From assembly GCA_945869845.1 (NCBI GenBank), contig CAMBRG010000012.1, forward strand, positions 1 through 45,680: a DNA stretch of 45,680 bases, read 5' to 3'. A program made the translations under genes and the position numbers. The DNA comes from Opitutus sp. GAS368. GTDB taxonomy: Bacteria > Verrucomicrobiota > Verrucomicrobiia > Opitutales > Opitutaceae. Numbering within the stretch: the stretch's first letter is position 1; every line of letters begins with the position of its first letter. Under the pieces are notes generated by a model. It saw nothing but the letters and a program-made list of their open reading frames with translations. It searched no databases and was not told where the DNA came from. Shown one piece after another: positions 7,975 through 16,574 of the stretch.

Positions 7975-9231
7975 ATGCCCCCTCGCCCCGCCCGCTTTGC
8001 GTTACTTGCGTTTGCCGCCGTCTCCCTCGCCCGCGCCGATGCGCCGTGGCTCCCGCCCGGTCTCCCGTCCGCCCCTGCCACCGGGCCTGCGCTTTGCCCG
8101 GGCGAATTTCTAAAACCCGCGCAGGGCGCCGCCGTCCTCGATGCCGCCCTCGCCCAGTTTCCCGACCGCGCCCGCTGGGACACCTACGCCACCCATCTCC
8201 GCACCCGCATCCAGGAAGCCGCCGGCCTCGCGCCTTGGCCGAAGCGCACGCCCCTCAACGCCATCATCCGCGACCGGCGCACGCACGACGGGTACTCGGT
8301 CGAAAACGTCGCCTTCGAATCCGCGCCCGGCGTCTTCGTCACGGGCAACCTCTACCGTCCCACCGGCGCCGTCGGGAAACACCCGGTGATCCTCTCGACG
8401 CATGGCCACGCCCGCCCTGTGACCAAGCCCGAGGACTACGACGCGCACGCGCGTTTCTCACCCACGGTGCAGACCCGCTGCGCCAATCTCGCGCGCATGG
8501 GCGCGATCGTGTTCTCCATCGACATGTTTGCCAACGGCGAGGGCATCCAACTCTACGGCCTCGCCGCGCACCGCGATACGCTCGCCATCACGATCCACGT
8601 GTGGAACGGCATCCGCGCCCTCGATTTCCTCCTCGGGCTCGACGGCGCCGATCCCTCGCGCGTCGCAGTCTCCGGCGAATCCGGCGGCGGCACCCAGACC
8701 TTTCTCCTCGCCGCCCTCGATCCACGCGTGACCGTGACCGCGCCAGTGGTGATGGTCTCGGCCCATTTCTTCGGCGGTTGCCCCTGCGAGAGCGGCGTGC
8801 CCGTTCACCGCGGCGCCGACTACTTTGCCAACAACGCCATGATCGCCGCCCTCACCGCGCCGCGCCCGCAACTGGTGGTCTCTTGCGGCAAAGATTGGAC
8901 CTCGAACACTCCGCGCGTGGAATTCCCCTTCCTCCAAAAAATCTACGGCTACTACGGTGCCTCCGACAAAGTCGCCAACGTCCACCTGCCCGACGAGGGC
9001 CACGACTACGGTCCGTCAAAACGCGACGCCGTCACTCGCTTCTTCGCCGCGCAGCTCGGCCTCAATCTCGCCGCCATCACCGACAACGCGGGCCGGATCG
9101 ACGAGTCCCGCGTCACGATTAACCGCGCCGCCGCCCTGCGCGTCTTCACCGCCGATTTCCCCGTGCCACCCCACGCGCTCCATGAGGCCACCGCCATCGG
9201 CCGCGCGCTCGCGGCGCTGCAAAAACCGTAG
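7975..9231 (+). CDS. Secreted alpha/beta hydrolase, acetyl-xylan-esterase-like
   Basis: 418 residues from ATG 7975. It has an N-terminal signal peptide (hydrophobic FALLAFAAVSLARA, cleavage near residue 20), so it acts in the periplasm or outside. The hydrolase fold shows the nucleophile elbow SGESGGGTQTF, the region SCGKDWTSNTP that may supply the acidic residue, and a catalytic His in DEGHDYGPSKRDAV. The early HPVILSTHGHA strand forms the oxyanion side. Related secreted family members deacetylate xylan or cleave other plant-polymer esters, but the substrate cannot be read from sequence. A start 14 codons upstream exists but would spoil the signal peptide. A REPIN-like element follows the stop. 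Confidence 0.82.
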   Translation: MPPRPARFALLAFAAVSLARADAPWLPPGLPSAPATGPALCPGEFLKPAQGAAVLDAALAQFPDRARWDTYATHLRTRIQEAAGLAPWPKRTPLNAIIRDRRTHDGYSVENVAFESAPGVFVTGNLYRPTGAVGKHPVILSTHGHARPVTKPEDYDAHARFSPTVQTRCANLARMGAIVFSIDMFANGEGIQLYGLAAHRDTLAITIHVWNGIRALDFLLGLDGADPSRVAVSGESGGGTQTFLLAALDPRVTVTAPVVMVSAHFFGGCPCESGVPVHRGADYFANNAMIAALTAPRPQLVVSCGKDWTSNTPRVEFPFLQKIYGYYGASDKVANVHLPDEGHDYGPSKRDAVTRFFAAQLGLNLAAITDNAGRIDESRVTINRAAALRVFTADFPVPPHALHEATAIGRALAALQKP

Positions 9232-9252
9232 CCGCACTTTCACGGATTCCCT

Positions 9253-9330
9253 GTAGGCCCGAACGGTGGTCGGGCAAAGTATCCGTCCGCGTTTGGCTCG
9301 CTTCGGAAACCGACCGGCGGTCGGTTCTAC
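9253..9330. repeat. REPIN-like element: two inverted GTAG-hairpin repeats
   Basis: The left arm 9253-9275 starts GTAG and folds as GCCCGA/TCGGGC. The right arm 9308-9330, read on the minus strand, starts GTAG and folds as AACCGACC/GGTCGGTT with a 3-nt loop. The arms match at 16 of 23 positions in inverted orientation, separated by 32 bp. A GTAG tetranucleotide next to a hairpin, in inverted pairs, is the architecture of REP/REPIN elements mobilised by RAYT transposases. No RAYT gene is in the window. Confidence 0.6.
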
Positions 9331-9389
9331 AACCATGCTACGCGGTCCGCGCACTTCGCCGCAGATGACACCCTGCCATTTCCGGGCAC

Positions 9390-9422
9390 AAAAAAACCGC
9401 CGCGAGCGAGCTCGCGGCGGTT
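9390..9422 (-). terminator. Rho-independent terminator of the SWIB gene
   Basis: A perfect 12-bp stem (9395-9406 with 9411-9422) around a CGAG loop is followed on the minus strand by a T7 run (9396-9390). It starts 25 bp after the stop of the SWIB gene. Confidence 0.9.
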
Positions 9423-9446
9423 AAGTTAATTCGGAAGAAAGCCGAA

Positions 9447-9716
9447 TTAGGCGACGTGCTTCGAAACGAGCTTCGTCATTTCGAACATGCTGACCTTGGC
9501 CTTGCCACCGAAGACGACCTTGAGGGCGGCATCGGCATTGATCTGCTTCCGGTCCTTCTTGTCCTGCAGATTGTTCTTTTTGATGTACTCCCAGAGCTTT
9601 TTGGTGAGCTCCGTGCGTGGGAGGGGCTTCGAGCCTACGACGGCCGCGAGGGCGGCGTCAGGCGTGACAGGTTTCATGAACGCGGCGTTAGGTTTACGAG
9701 CAGCTTTTTTGGCCAT
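9447..9716 (-). CDS. SWIB/MDM2-domain protein
   Basis: 89 residues: a basic, Ala-rich N-terminal tail (MAKKAARKPNAAFMKPVTP) and one SWIB domain covering most of the rest, with LPRTELTKKLWEYIKKNNLQ and INADAALKVVFGGK as the diagnostic parts. In eukaryotes the fold occurs in SWI/SNF BAF60 and MDM2. In bacteria small SWIB proteins are found in Chlamydiae and relatives and are thought to associate with nucleoids or chromatin-like DNA. It is transcribed alone, with a strong terminator. The leader has a 6-bp hairpin at 9736-9751. Function in this organism is not established. Confidence 0.92.
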   Translation of the reverse strand: MAKKAARKPNAAFMKPVTPDAALAAVVGSKPLPRTELTKKLWEYIKKNNLQDKKDRKQINADAALKVVFGGKAKVSMFEMTKLVSKHVA

Positions 9717-9864
9717 AGTGGATTTGGGATTAAATGCTTTCGACTGAAAGCGTGATAGTTCTAGGGGGAAGCCCGGGGCATTTCCGAGGAAATTTTTTTG
9801 AAATCGTCTAATTTTCAGAGGGAAAACGTCCTTGCTTCCCTTTCAAAGGCTCACATATCGCGCC

Positions 9865-11754
9865 TCAATCCCCGTCGTCTACCTGCACAAATTGCTCGTA
9901 AAGCGCGGCGTAGCGTCCGCCCGCGGCGAGCAATTGGGCGTGGGTTCCGCGCTCGATGATCACGCCTTGGTCGAGCACGAGCACGAGGTCCGCGTGCCGG
10001 ATCGTGCTCAACCGGTGCGCCACCACGAAGCTCGTGCGACCGCGCAGCAGTTTCAGCAAGGCCGTCTGCAGCCGCGCCTCGGTCAGCGCGTCGATCGAAC
10101 TCGTCGCCTCGTCGAGCATCACGAGCCGAGGATCCGCGAGCAGCGCGCGGGTGAAGCACACGAGTTGGCGTTGCCCCACCGAGAGACTCGCGCCGCGCTC
10201 GCCGACTTCCGTCAACAGGCCTTGCGGCAGCGCCTCCAAGATATCGAGACAGTCGAGGGACGCGGCCGCCGCGCGCACCTCCGCATCCGTCGCCTCCGGT
10301 TTGGCGAGGCGGAGATTCTCGAGCACCGTGCCGCTGAAGAGAAAATTTTGTTGCTGCACCATGCCCATCTGCCGGTGCAGCGAGCGGCTGGTGAGCGTGC
10401 GGATCTCGCAGCCGTCGATCAGCAGTTGGCCGCTCGTGGGCAGGTAAAACTTGGAAACGAGATTGATGATCGAGCTCTTCCCGCTGCCCGTGTGCCCGAC
10501 GAGCGCGACGGTCTGCCCCGGTTCCGCCACGAAATTGATGTCGTGCAGGACGGGCCGGGCCGGGTCGTAACCGAACGAGAGCCCGCGGAATTCCACCCGC
10601 ACGCCGGGCGCGGCGAGCAGCGGTGGCGGCACGGGGAAAACTCCCGCGACCGGCACCCGGGGATCGGGCAGCGCGACCGCCTCGGGCGCGTCAACCCACT
10701 CCGGCACGGCGTCGATCAGTTTAAAGACGCGCTCGGCCCCGGCCATCGCGACCAGCGCTTGGTTGTATTGATTGCCGATGATCGCGATCGGGGAGAAAAA
10801 CTGGTTTGCGAGCAGGAAAAACGTGATCAACGCACCGAGCGTCATGTCACCGTTGAACACCCGCCAGCCGCCAAACATGAGCAGGGTCGCCACGAAAAAC
10901 TGGCTATTCAGCTCGAGCAGCGGCGTAAGAATCGCCGAGGTGCGGGCGAGCGCGATGTTGTAGGCCGAGTGATCGGCGAGCAGGCTGCGGAAGAGCCCGG
11001 CATTGGTCTCCTGCCGCACGAAACCTTGGGTCACACGGATGCCGTTGACCGATTCCGCGAGCGTCGCCGTCACGCGGCTGAAGCTCTCGCTCGCGGCGCG
11101 CGAGTAGAGACTCAGTTTCACGCGGAAGTGGCGGTTGATCGCCCAAAGCACCGGCGCCATCCCGAGCACAATCAGGAAGAGCTGCCAATCGCTCCACGCC
11201 ATCACGATGGCGGAGAACACCATCGTGCCGCCTTGGATCACGCTCACGAAGAGCACGTCTTGAATACCGGTGCGCACCGATTCGACGTCGCTGGTCACGC
11301 GGCCGATGATCCGGCCGAGCTTCATGCGCTGGAAAAAGCTCATCGGCTGGCGCTGGACCTTGTCGAAGATGTCCGCGCGCAATCCGTTCACCACCGTTTC
11401 GCCAACTTGAAGCGCGTAGCGTTGTCGGAAGTGAAACAGACCGTCGGTCGCGATCGCGAGCAGGCCGTAGCCCACCACCCCGAGCGCGATGCCGACGTAA
11501 TTCGCATGGGAGATCGGCCCATTGATCACGAGGGCCATCACCCAGCCTAGCGCCGGGAGTTGCGCCGATCGGATCACGGAAAGCCCAATCAAGGCCGAGA
11601 GTTTGCCGCGCACCGGCCGGGCATAGGTAAAGAGCCGGCGCATCAGGCCCCACTCGAGCGGCTTGAACTGCTCTTCCTGATCTTCGTCGTCAGGCAGCCG
11701 GTGCACGAGGCCCATGGGCTTCGGCGGCGGGGGCGGGGGGACGACGGGAATCAT
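9865..11754 (-). CDS. ABC exporter half-transporter (MdlB-like), subunit 2
   Basis: 629 residues: an N-terminal six-helix exporter domain (about 40-330) fused to an ATPase domain (about 390-625). Walker A is GHTGSGKSS (about 419), the signature is LSVGQRQ (about 521) with Val instead of Gly at the third position, Walker B is LVMLDEATSSID with an intact catalytic Glu, and the switch His is in VVAHRLSTIR. The ATG overlaps the stop of the upstream half-transporter (ATGA) and is preceded by GGGGAGGAG, a strong ribosome binding site inside the upstream gene. Together they form a heterodimeric type IV exporter. The substrate is unknown: lipids, drugs or peptides are all possible. Confidence 0.92.
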   Translation of the reverse strand: MIPVVPPPPPPKPMGLVHRLPDDEDQEEQFKPLEWGLMRRLFTYARPVRGKLSALIGLSVIRSAQLPALGWVMALVINGPISHANYVGIALGVVGYGLLAIATDGLFHFRQRYALQVGETVVNGLRADIFDKVQRQPMSFFQRMKLGRIIGRVTSDVESVRTGIQDVLFVSVIQGGTMVFSAIVMAWSDWQLFLIVLGMAPVLWAINRHFRVKLSLYSRAASESFSRVTATLAESVNGIRVTQGFVRQETNAGLFRSLLADHSAYNIALARTSAILTPLLELNSQFFVATLLMFGGWRVFNGDMTLGALITFFLLANQFFSPIAIIGNQYNQALVAMAGAERVFKLIDAVPEWVDAPEAVALPDPRVPVAGVFPVPPPLLAAPGVRVEFRGLSFGYDPARPVLHDINFVAEPGQTVALVGHTGSGKSSIINLVSKFYLPTSGQLLIDGCEIRTLTSRSLHRQMGMVQQQNFLFSGTVLENLRLAKPEATDAEVRAAAASLDCLDILEALPQGLLTEVGERGASLSVGQRQLVCFTRALLADPRLVMLDEATSSIDALTEARLQTALLKLLRGRTSFVVAHRLSTIRHADLVLVLDQGVIIERGTHAQLLAAGGRYAALYEQFVQVDDGD

Positions 11755-13631
11755 GTGCGCTCCTCCCCAGGTTTGGCGATGCCGAGCGACTGGAGTTCGC
11801 GGCCGTCCACGAGTTGCAAGCGCGCGACGCGGCGGTAGGAACCGGGCTGCGCCATCAATTCGGCATGGGTGCCGCGCTGGGCGATCCGGCCTTGCTCCAT
11901 CACGATGATAAAATCCGCGCGGCGCAACGTGCTGAGGCGATGGGCCACGATGAACGTCGTGCGGCCCGCGATGGCACGGTCGAGCGCTTCAAAAATCTCG
12001 TGCTCCGTCTCGCTGTCGATCGCCGCCGTCGGATCGTCGAGCAGCAAAATCGCCGGCTCCAACAACACCGCGCGCGCGATGGCCAGCCGCTGCCGTTGCC
12101 CGCCCGAGAGGCTCGCCCCGCTCTCGCCGAGCACGGTGTCGTAGCCGAGCGGTAACGCCGTGACAAAGTCGTGCGCGGCGGCGATCCGGGCGGCGCGCTC
12201 GATCTGCTCGCGGGTGGCGGCGGGGTGACCAAAGGCGATGTTGGCCGCGATCGTGTTCGAAAAGAGAAAGCTCTCCTGAAATACGATGCCGATGTTGCGC
12301 CGCAGATCGTCGAGATCGAGCGCCCGGATATCCACTCCGTCGATCAAAACGCGGCCGGCGGTCGGGTCGAAAAACCGCGGCAGCAGGCTCATCAGGACGC
12401 TCTTGCCCGCGCCAGTCGCACCGAGGATGGCGACGCATTGGCCGGGCTGCACCGCCAGGTCGATGTCACGCACGACGGCCTCGGCTCCGGCGTAGGCGAA
12501 GGAGACGTTTTCGAACTGCACCGATCCCGTGCACCGCAGGAGGCGGATCGCGGCGGGCGCGTTCTTCACCTCGACCGGCGCATCGAGGATTTCAAACACC
12601 CGGCGCGCGCCGATGAGCGACTGCTGCACGGAATTCACAATGTTGGCGACGTTGTTGACCTGACCGGAAAACTGCTCGAGCAGACCGGCAAATACGATGA
12701 GCCCCGTGCCCAGCGGCAGTTCCCCGTTCGCCACGAGCCAGCCGCCGTAGCCGAGCAGCACCATCATGTTGATCCGCGTGATAAAACCCACCGCCGGGGA
12801 GAACAGGCTTACGCGCCAAAAAATGCCCTGCTGCTGGTCGAAGCACGCCTGGTTCGCCGCCTCGAATTTCGCCCGCGCTTCGGGCTCGCGGCCGAAGCCC
12901 TTCGTCACCGCCACGCCTTGCAGGCTCTCCGCGAGGATCTGCACCATGCGTTCGACGAGCGTGCGGTTGTGCGCGTAGGAAGGTTGGATTTTTTTGGAGA
13001 ACCAAGTCGACAGCACCGCGAGCAACGGCGTCGTCGCGAGGCAGGCCAACGTGAGCGACGGACTCAGGCTCGCCATGTAAATCACGTAGACCGTGAGCGA
13101 CACCGCCATGATCACGCTCTGGATCATGACTTGATCCACAAACATCCGCACCGATTGCACATCCCCGGTGACGCGCGTGATGATGGAACCCGTGGAGTTC
13201 GCATCGAAAAACCGAAAACTGAGCCGCTGCAACTTGTCGTAAACCTCGCCCCGCAGATCGACCACGAGTTTCTGCTGCACGAGTTTGTTGATCGAAACCG
13301 CGAGCACGTAGTTGAGCAGCGCCCGGCTTAGAGCGAGCACAAGGATCAGCCCCGCCAAGAGCCCGAGCACCTGCAACGGCGCCCACGCCATCGGCAACGC
13401 GACGTGCAGGACGTTGGCGTCCATCGGCGTGTCATCGAGCTTATGCCGGATGTAGTCGATGCCGAGACCGGTGAAACTCAGGCCGCCGATGCCCATCACC
13501 AACAACAACAGTTGCAAGCCGAGCACCTGCAGACAGTGCAACCGATAGCGCCAAGCCAACCCGAACAGCCGCCGGATCAAAGCCCCGTTGGAGGGGCCGA
13601 CGACGTCGGACATGGACGGTGGCAGAGACAT
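11751..13631 (-). CDS. ABC exporter half-transporter (MdlA-like), subunit 1
   Basis: 626 residues with the same layout as its neighbour: six membrane helices then an ATPase domain. Walker A GATGAGKSV is at about 402, and the canonical signature LSGGQRQRLAIARA at about 505. Walker B is LLLDDPTAAID, in which Asp replaces the catalytic Glu after the Walker B Asp. The switch region IVAHRLSTLR is intact. With the partner's LSVGQ signature this gives one degenerate and one canonical ATP site, as in the heterodimeric exporters TM287/288 and BmrCD. A second ATG at 13613 is possible. It is first in a two-gene operon with a 4-bp overlap. Confidence 0.92.
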   Translation of the reverse strand: MSLPPSMSDVVGPSNGALIRRLFGLAWRYRLHCLQVLGLQLLLLVMGIGGLSFTGLGIDYIRHKLDDTPMDANVLHVALPMAWAPLQVLGLLAGLILVLALSRALLNYVLAVSINKLVQQKLVVDLRGEVYDKLQRLSFRFFDANSTGSIITRVTGDVQSVRMFVDQVMIQSVIMAVSLTVYVIYMASLSPSLTLACLATTPLLAVLSTWFSKKIQPSYAHNRTLVERMVQILAESLQGVAVTKGFGREPEARAKFEAANQACFDQQQGIFWRVSLFSPAVGFITRINMMVLLGYGGWLVANGELPLGTGLIVFAGLLEQFSGQVNNVANIVNSVQQSLIGARRVFEILDAPVEVKNAPAAIRLLRCTGSVQFENVSFAYAGAEAVVRDIDLAVQPGQCVAILGATGAGKSVLMSLLPRFFDPTAGRVLIDGVDIRALDLDDLRRNIGIVFQESFLFSNTIAANIAFGHPAATREQIERAARIAAAHDFVTALPLGYDTVLGESGASLSGGQRQRLAIARAVLLEPAILLLDDPTAAIDSETEHEIFEALDRAIAGRTTFIVAHRLSTLRRADFIIVMEQGRIAQRGTHAELMAQPGSYRRVARLQLVDGRELQSLGIAKPGEERT

Positions 13632-13716
13632 TTGGCTCGCAACCTAAGCCCGAGCCCCAGCACTGCACGAAATTTTTTTTGTTTTCCCCAAGCGCCGCCG
13701 ACCGCGCGACCCCGCC

Positions 13717-14376
13717 TCAGTTCCGCTGCTTCGTGCGATTCTGATTTTGATTTTGGCCCTGGGTCGGAGGCCGTTGGCCCCGCTGCGCCTGCGCCGCCGG
13801 AGCCGGAGCCGGAGCTTCGACCACCGGCGTCTGGCCTTGCGCGGCCTGAATCGAAGCCTGTTCCCGCAGCGCGCGGCGGCGGCGCACTTCGGCCGCGACG
13901 GCCTCGAGCCGGCGCTGCTCATCGGCCGACGTGGGATTGAGCACCACGCTCTGGGTCACGGCAGTGGGCATCCCGGTGGGAGCCGACATCGGCGGTGGCG
14001 CCGTGGCTTGACCCGAGGAAGCCACCTTGGACGCACGCATCGCCAGATTGAGCGTTCGCCCACCATGCTGGACTGTCACCGTCTCGTGGGTCGCATCGTA
14101 TGATTTCACCAAAAAATCGTGGTCCTTTTCGTTCAGCTTCGACCACACGCTGACTTTCTTCGCCGGATCAAAAATCCCAAAGAGTAGCCCCGAGCCCGTA
14201 TCCATCACCCCGCGCAATTCCAGCGGAGCACCTTCGGTCACCGCGGTGGTTGCCGCCGCCTGCGCCGGCATGAAAGGCGAACTTTGGGCCAACTGCGCTC
14301 CACTGCGCGTGACCGTCCCGAGCAGCAGCGCCGCAAACAACGGTAGGAAAAAAAGGGGGGTTCGAGGCGCAGACAT
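13717..14376 (-). CDS. Secreted protein of unknown function with Gln/Asn-rich tail
   Basis: 219 residues from ATG 14376 (ATG 14385 is also possible). A signal peptide is clear: TPLFFLPLFAALLLGTVTRS, with cleavage near AQA. The folded part (about 40-120) contains LELRGVMDTGSGLLFGIFD and KVSVWSKLNEKDHDFLVKSY, suggesting a small beta domain like those of secretion or pilus accessory proteins, though I recognise no named family. A charged helix (RRLEAVAAEVRRRRALREQA) follows, then a Pro/Ala/Gln-rich disordered tail ending GQNQNQNRTKQRN. It lies 85 bp upstream of the ABC exporter and may be co-transcribed. An in-frame extension to 14532 precedes the signal peptide and is rejected. Confidence 0.65.
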   Translation of the reverse strand: MSAPRTPLFFLPLFAALLLGTVTRSGAQLAQSSPFMPAQAAATTAVTEGAPLELRGVMDTGSGLLFGIFDPAKKVSVWSKLNEKDHDFLVKSYDATHETVTVQHGGRTLNLAMRASKVASSGQATAPPPMSAPTGMPTAVTQSVVLNPTSADEQRRLEAVAAEVRRRRALREQASIQAAQGQTPVVEAPAPAPAAQAQRGQRPPTQGQNQNQNRTKQRN

Positions 14377-14543
14377 AAACAACATGAGAAACAGAATAGA
14401 CGCACCCGCCCGGGTCAAGTGACAGGGTTTTTCCGGCCGCGCTTTCCGGCCGCGCCTCAACTGCCGCAGGCATGAATCCCACCACGGCGCGCAGGCCGCT
14501 TCGTCCTTTGACACCCTCCCGCCCCACCGCAAAAGTCCGACCC

Positions 14544-15493
14544 ATGCGAACGTCGCTACTGATTCTCTGCGCCGCCTGCCTCGGCCTCACCGCCTGCTCC
14601 CGCCCGAAGTCGCTCGGCTATCAGGGTTACCTCGAAGGCGAGTTCATTTACGTCGGCGCCCCTCTTGGCGGCCAACTCGAAAAACTTGCGGTCACCAAAG
14701 GCACCCGCATCCCCGCCGGCGCGCGCCTTTTTACGCTGGAACACGCCAACGAGCTCGCCGCCCAACGCCAAGCCGCCGACCAAGTCCGCGCCGCCGAGGC
14801 CCGTCTCGCCGACGCGCAAAAAGGCTCCCGCCCGACCGAGCTCGCCATTCTCACCGCCCGTCTCGACCAAGCCCGCGCCGCCGCTGAGCTTTCCCGACTC
14901 GATTTTGCCCGCCAAAAGAATCTCTTTGAGACGCGCGTCCTTCCTGCGAGCGACTACGACCGCGCCCGCCTCACGCACGAGAAAAACACCCGCGCCCTCG
15001 AAGAACTCGCCGCCCAACTCACCACCGCCGGCCTCGGCGCCCGGCCCGACGCCCTCGCCGCCGCGATGGCCGAGGTGAGCGCCGCCGCCGCGGCCAAAGA
15101 AAGAGCCACTGGGCCGTCGCTCAAAAATCCCAAGCCGCCCCACAGGCCGCACTCGTCTATGACACCCTTTACCGCGTGGGCGAATTCGTCGCCGCCGGCA
15201 ACCCCGTCGTCTCCTTGCTTCCCGCCGAAAACATCAAGGTCCGTTTCTTCGTTCCAGCAGCCGAATTCGCCGCCCTCACCGCCGGCGCCCCCGTGCGCAT
15301 CGCGATCACCGGCCGCCCCGCCCCGCTCGACGCGCGCATCAGCTACCTCTCGCCGTCGCCCGAATACACGCCGCCCATTCTCTACAACCGCGAGAACCGC
15401 TCCAAACTCGTCTTCATGGTCGAGGCCGTCTTCACCGACGCCACCGCCGCGCGCGACCTCCACCCCGGCCAACCCGTCGACGTTCTGCAGTAG
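14544..15493 (+). pseudogene. HlyD/YbhG-type membrane fusion lipoprotein, frameshifted
   Basis: Periplasmic adaptor of an ABC exporter. The start has a lipoprotein signal (MRTSLLILCAACLGLTAC), then a half-lipoyl domain (GQLEKLAVTKGTRIPAGARL) and a long alpha-helical hairpin. Around 15107 the coding sense jumps frame: the first frame degenerates into Pro/Ser-rich sequence, while the other continues WAVAQKSQAAPQAALVYDTL and VGEFVAAGNPVVSLLPAENI to a TAG at 15491. Adding one C at about 15107 restores a 316-residue protein of normal family length. This is either a sequencing error or a recent inactivation. The ATPase and permease follow in an apparent operon. Confidence 0.75.
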
Positions 15494-15529
15494 GGCAGGG
15501 TCTCCGACCCGCCCTCCGCGCCCGCCCCG

Positions 15530-16474
15530 ATGAGCCCGCCCACCGTCGCCACCCCGACCGATCTCGCCATCGACGTCGCCGGTGTGACCAAACGCTTCGT
15601 CGAAAAAATCGTCGTCAACGCTATCGACCTCGCCGTGCGCCGGGGTGAAATCTACGGTTTCCTCGGTCCCAATGGCTCGGGCAAGACCACGTTCATCCGC
15701 ATGCTCTGCGGACTGCTCACCCCCGACGCCGGCACCGGTACCTGCCTCGGTTACGATGTCCGTTCGCAACAAGCGGAGATCAAACGCCACGTCGGCTACA
15801 TGACGCAGAAATTCAGTTACTACGAGGACCTGAGCATCCGCGAGAACCTCGACTTCATCGCCCGCATTTACGCCGTGCCCGACCGCCGCGCCGCCGTCCA
15901 ACGCAGCCTCGACCGCCTTGGTTTGGCCAACCGCTCCCATCAACTCGCCGGCCAACTCTCCGGCGGCTGGAAGCAACGTCTCGCTCTCGCTGCCTGTCTC
16001 ATTCACGAGCCGAAACTCCTCCTGCTCGACGAACCCACCGCCGGCGTCGACCCCAAGGCCCGCCGCGAATTCTGGGACGAGATCCATCAACTCGCCGCCG
16101 ATGGTCTCACCGTCCTCATCACCACGCACTACATGGACGAAGCCGAGCGCTGCCACCGCCTCGCCTACCTCGCCTACGGCCACCTCCTGACCCGCGGCAC
16201 CCTCGCCGAAGTCCTCGCCGCCGCCAAGCTCACCACGTGGAGCGTCACGGGCCCCGACCTCCGCGCGCTCGCCACCACCCTCCGGGACCGCGAAGGCGTC
16301 GAACAAGTCGTCGCCTTCGGCAACACCCTCCACGTGAGCGGCCGCGACGCCGCCCGGCTCGCCACCGTCATCGCGACGGTCCACGACCGGCGCCACGAGT
16401 GGAAGCAAATCACCTCCGGCCTCGAAGACGTGTTCATCAGCCTCATGGACGAAGCGCAGGATAATTTCGCATGA
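15530..16474 (+). CDS. ABC transporter ATP-binding protein (YbhF-like)
   Basis: 314 residues, one ATPase domain. Walker A GPNGSGKTT (about 46), Q-loop in GYMTQKFSYYEDLS, signature LSGGWKQRLALAACL (about 142), Walker B LLLLDEPTAGVD, and the switch His in ITTHYMDEAERC. The LSGGWKQR signature and the YMTQKFSYYEDLS segment resemble the ATPases of YbhFSR/HlyD-linked ABC-2 exporters. The C-terminal part (about 225-314) is the regulatory extension typical of this class. It starts 36 bp after the HlyD gene and energises the permease downstream. Substrate unknown: drugs or lipophilic compounds by analogy. Confidence 0.93.
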   Translation: MSPPTVATPTDLAIDVAGVTKRFVEKIVVNAIDLAVRRGEIYGFLGPNGSGKTTFIRMLCGLLTPDAGTGTCLGYDVRSQQAEIKRHVGYMTQKFSYYEDLSIRENLDFIARIYAVPDRRAAVQRSLDRLGLANRSHQLAGQLSGGWKQRLALAACLIHEPKLLLLDEPTAGVDPKARREFWDEIHQLAADGLTVLITTHYMDEAERCHRLAYLAYGHLLTRGTLAEVLAAAKLTTWSVTGPDLRALATTLRDREGVEQVVAFGNTLHVSGRDAARLATVIATVHDRRHEWKQITSGLEDVFISLMDEAQDNFA

Positions 16475-16488
16475 AGACCACGCGACCC

Positions 16489-16562
16489 GTAGGAGCCTGC
16501 TTGCAGGCGATTTCACATCCGCCCTCGCTCAGGGTCGCCATCGCCTGCAAGCCGGCTCCCAC
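16489..16562. repeat. REPIN-like element inside the ABC-2 operon
   Basis: The left arm 16489-16511 reads GTAGGAGCCTGC and onward, folding as GCCTGC/GCAGGC. The right arm 16540-16562, read on the minus strand, starts GTGGGAGCCGGC. The two 23-bp arms agree at 21 positions in inverted orientation and are separated by 28 bp containing a small CCCT/AGGG hairpin. It occupies almost the whole 100-bp gap between the ATPase and permease genes. The transcript could fold into a long hairpin that affects the stability or expression ratio of the two messages. The repeat type differs from that at 9253. Confidence 0.7.
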
Positions 16563-16574
16563 CCCTGACCGCCC

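Noticed and set aside
9832-11550. Plus-strand 572-aa open frame across the ABC exporter
   Set aside because: Antisense shadow of a clear ABC exporter gene; His/Arg/Gln-rich composition typical of GC-rich reverse frames.
12171-13331. Plus-strand 386-aa open frame
   Set aside because: Antisense to the second ABC half-transporter, with no recognisable motif.
14954-16516. Minus-strand 520-aa open frame
   Set aside because: Antisense shadow of the HlyD/ATPase genes; Gly/Asp/Val-rich with no domain.
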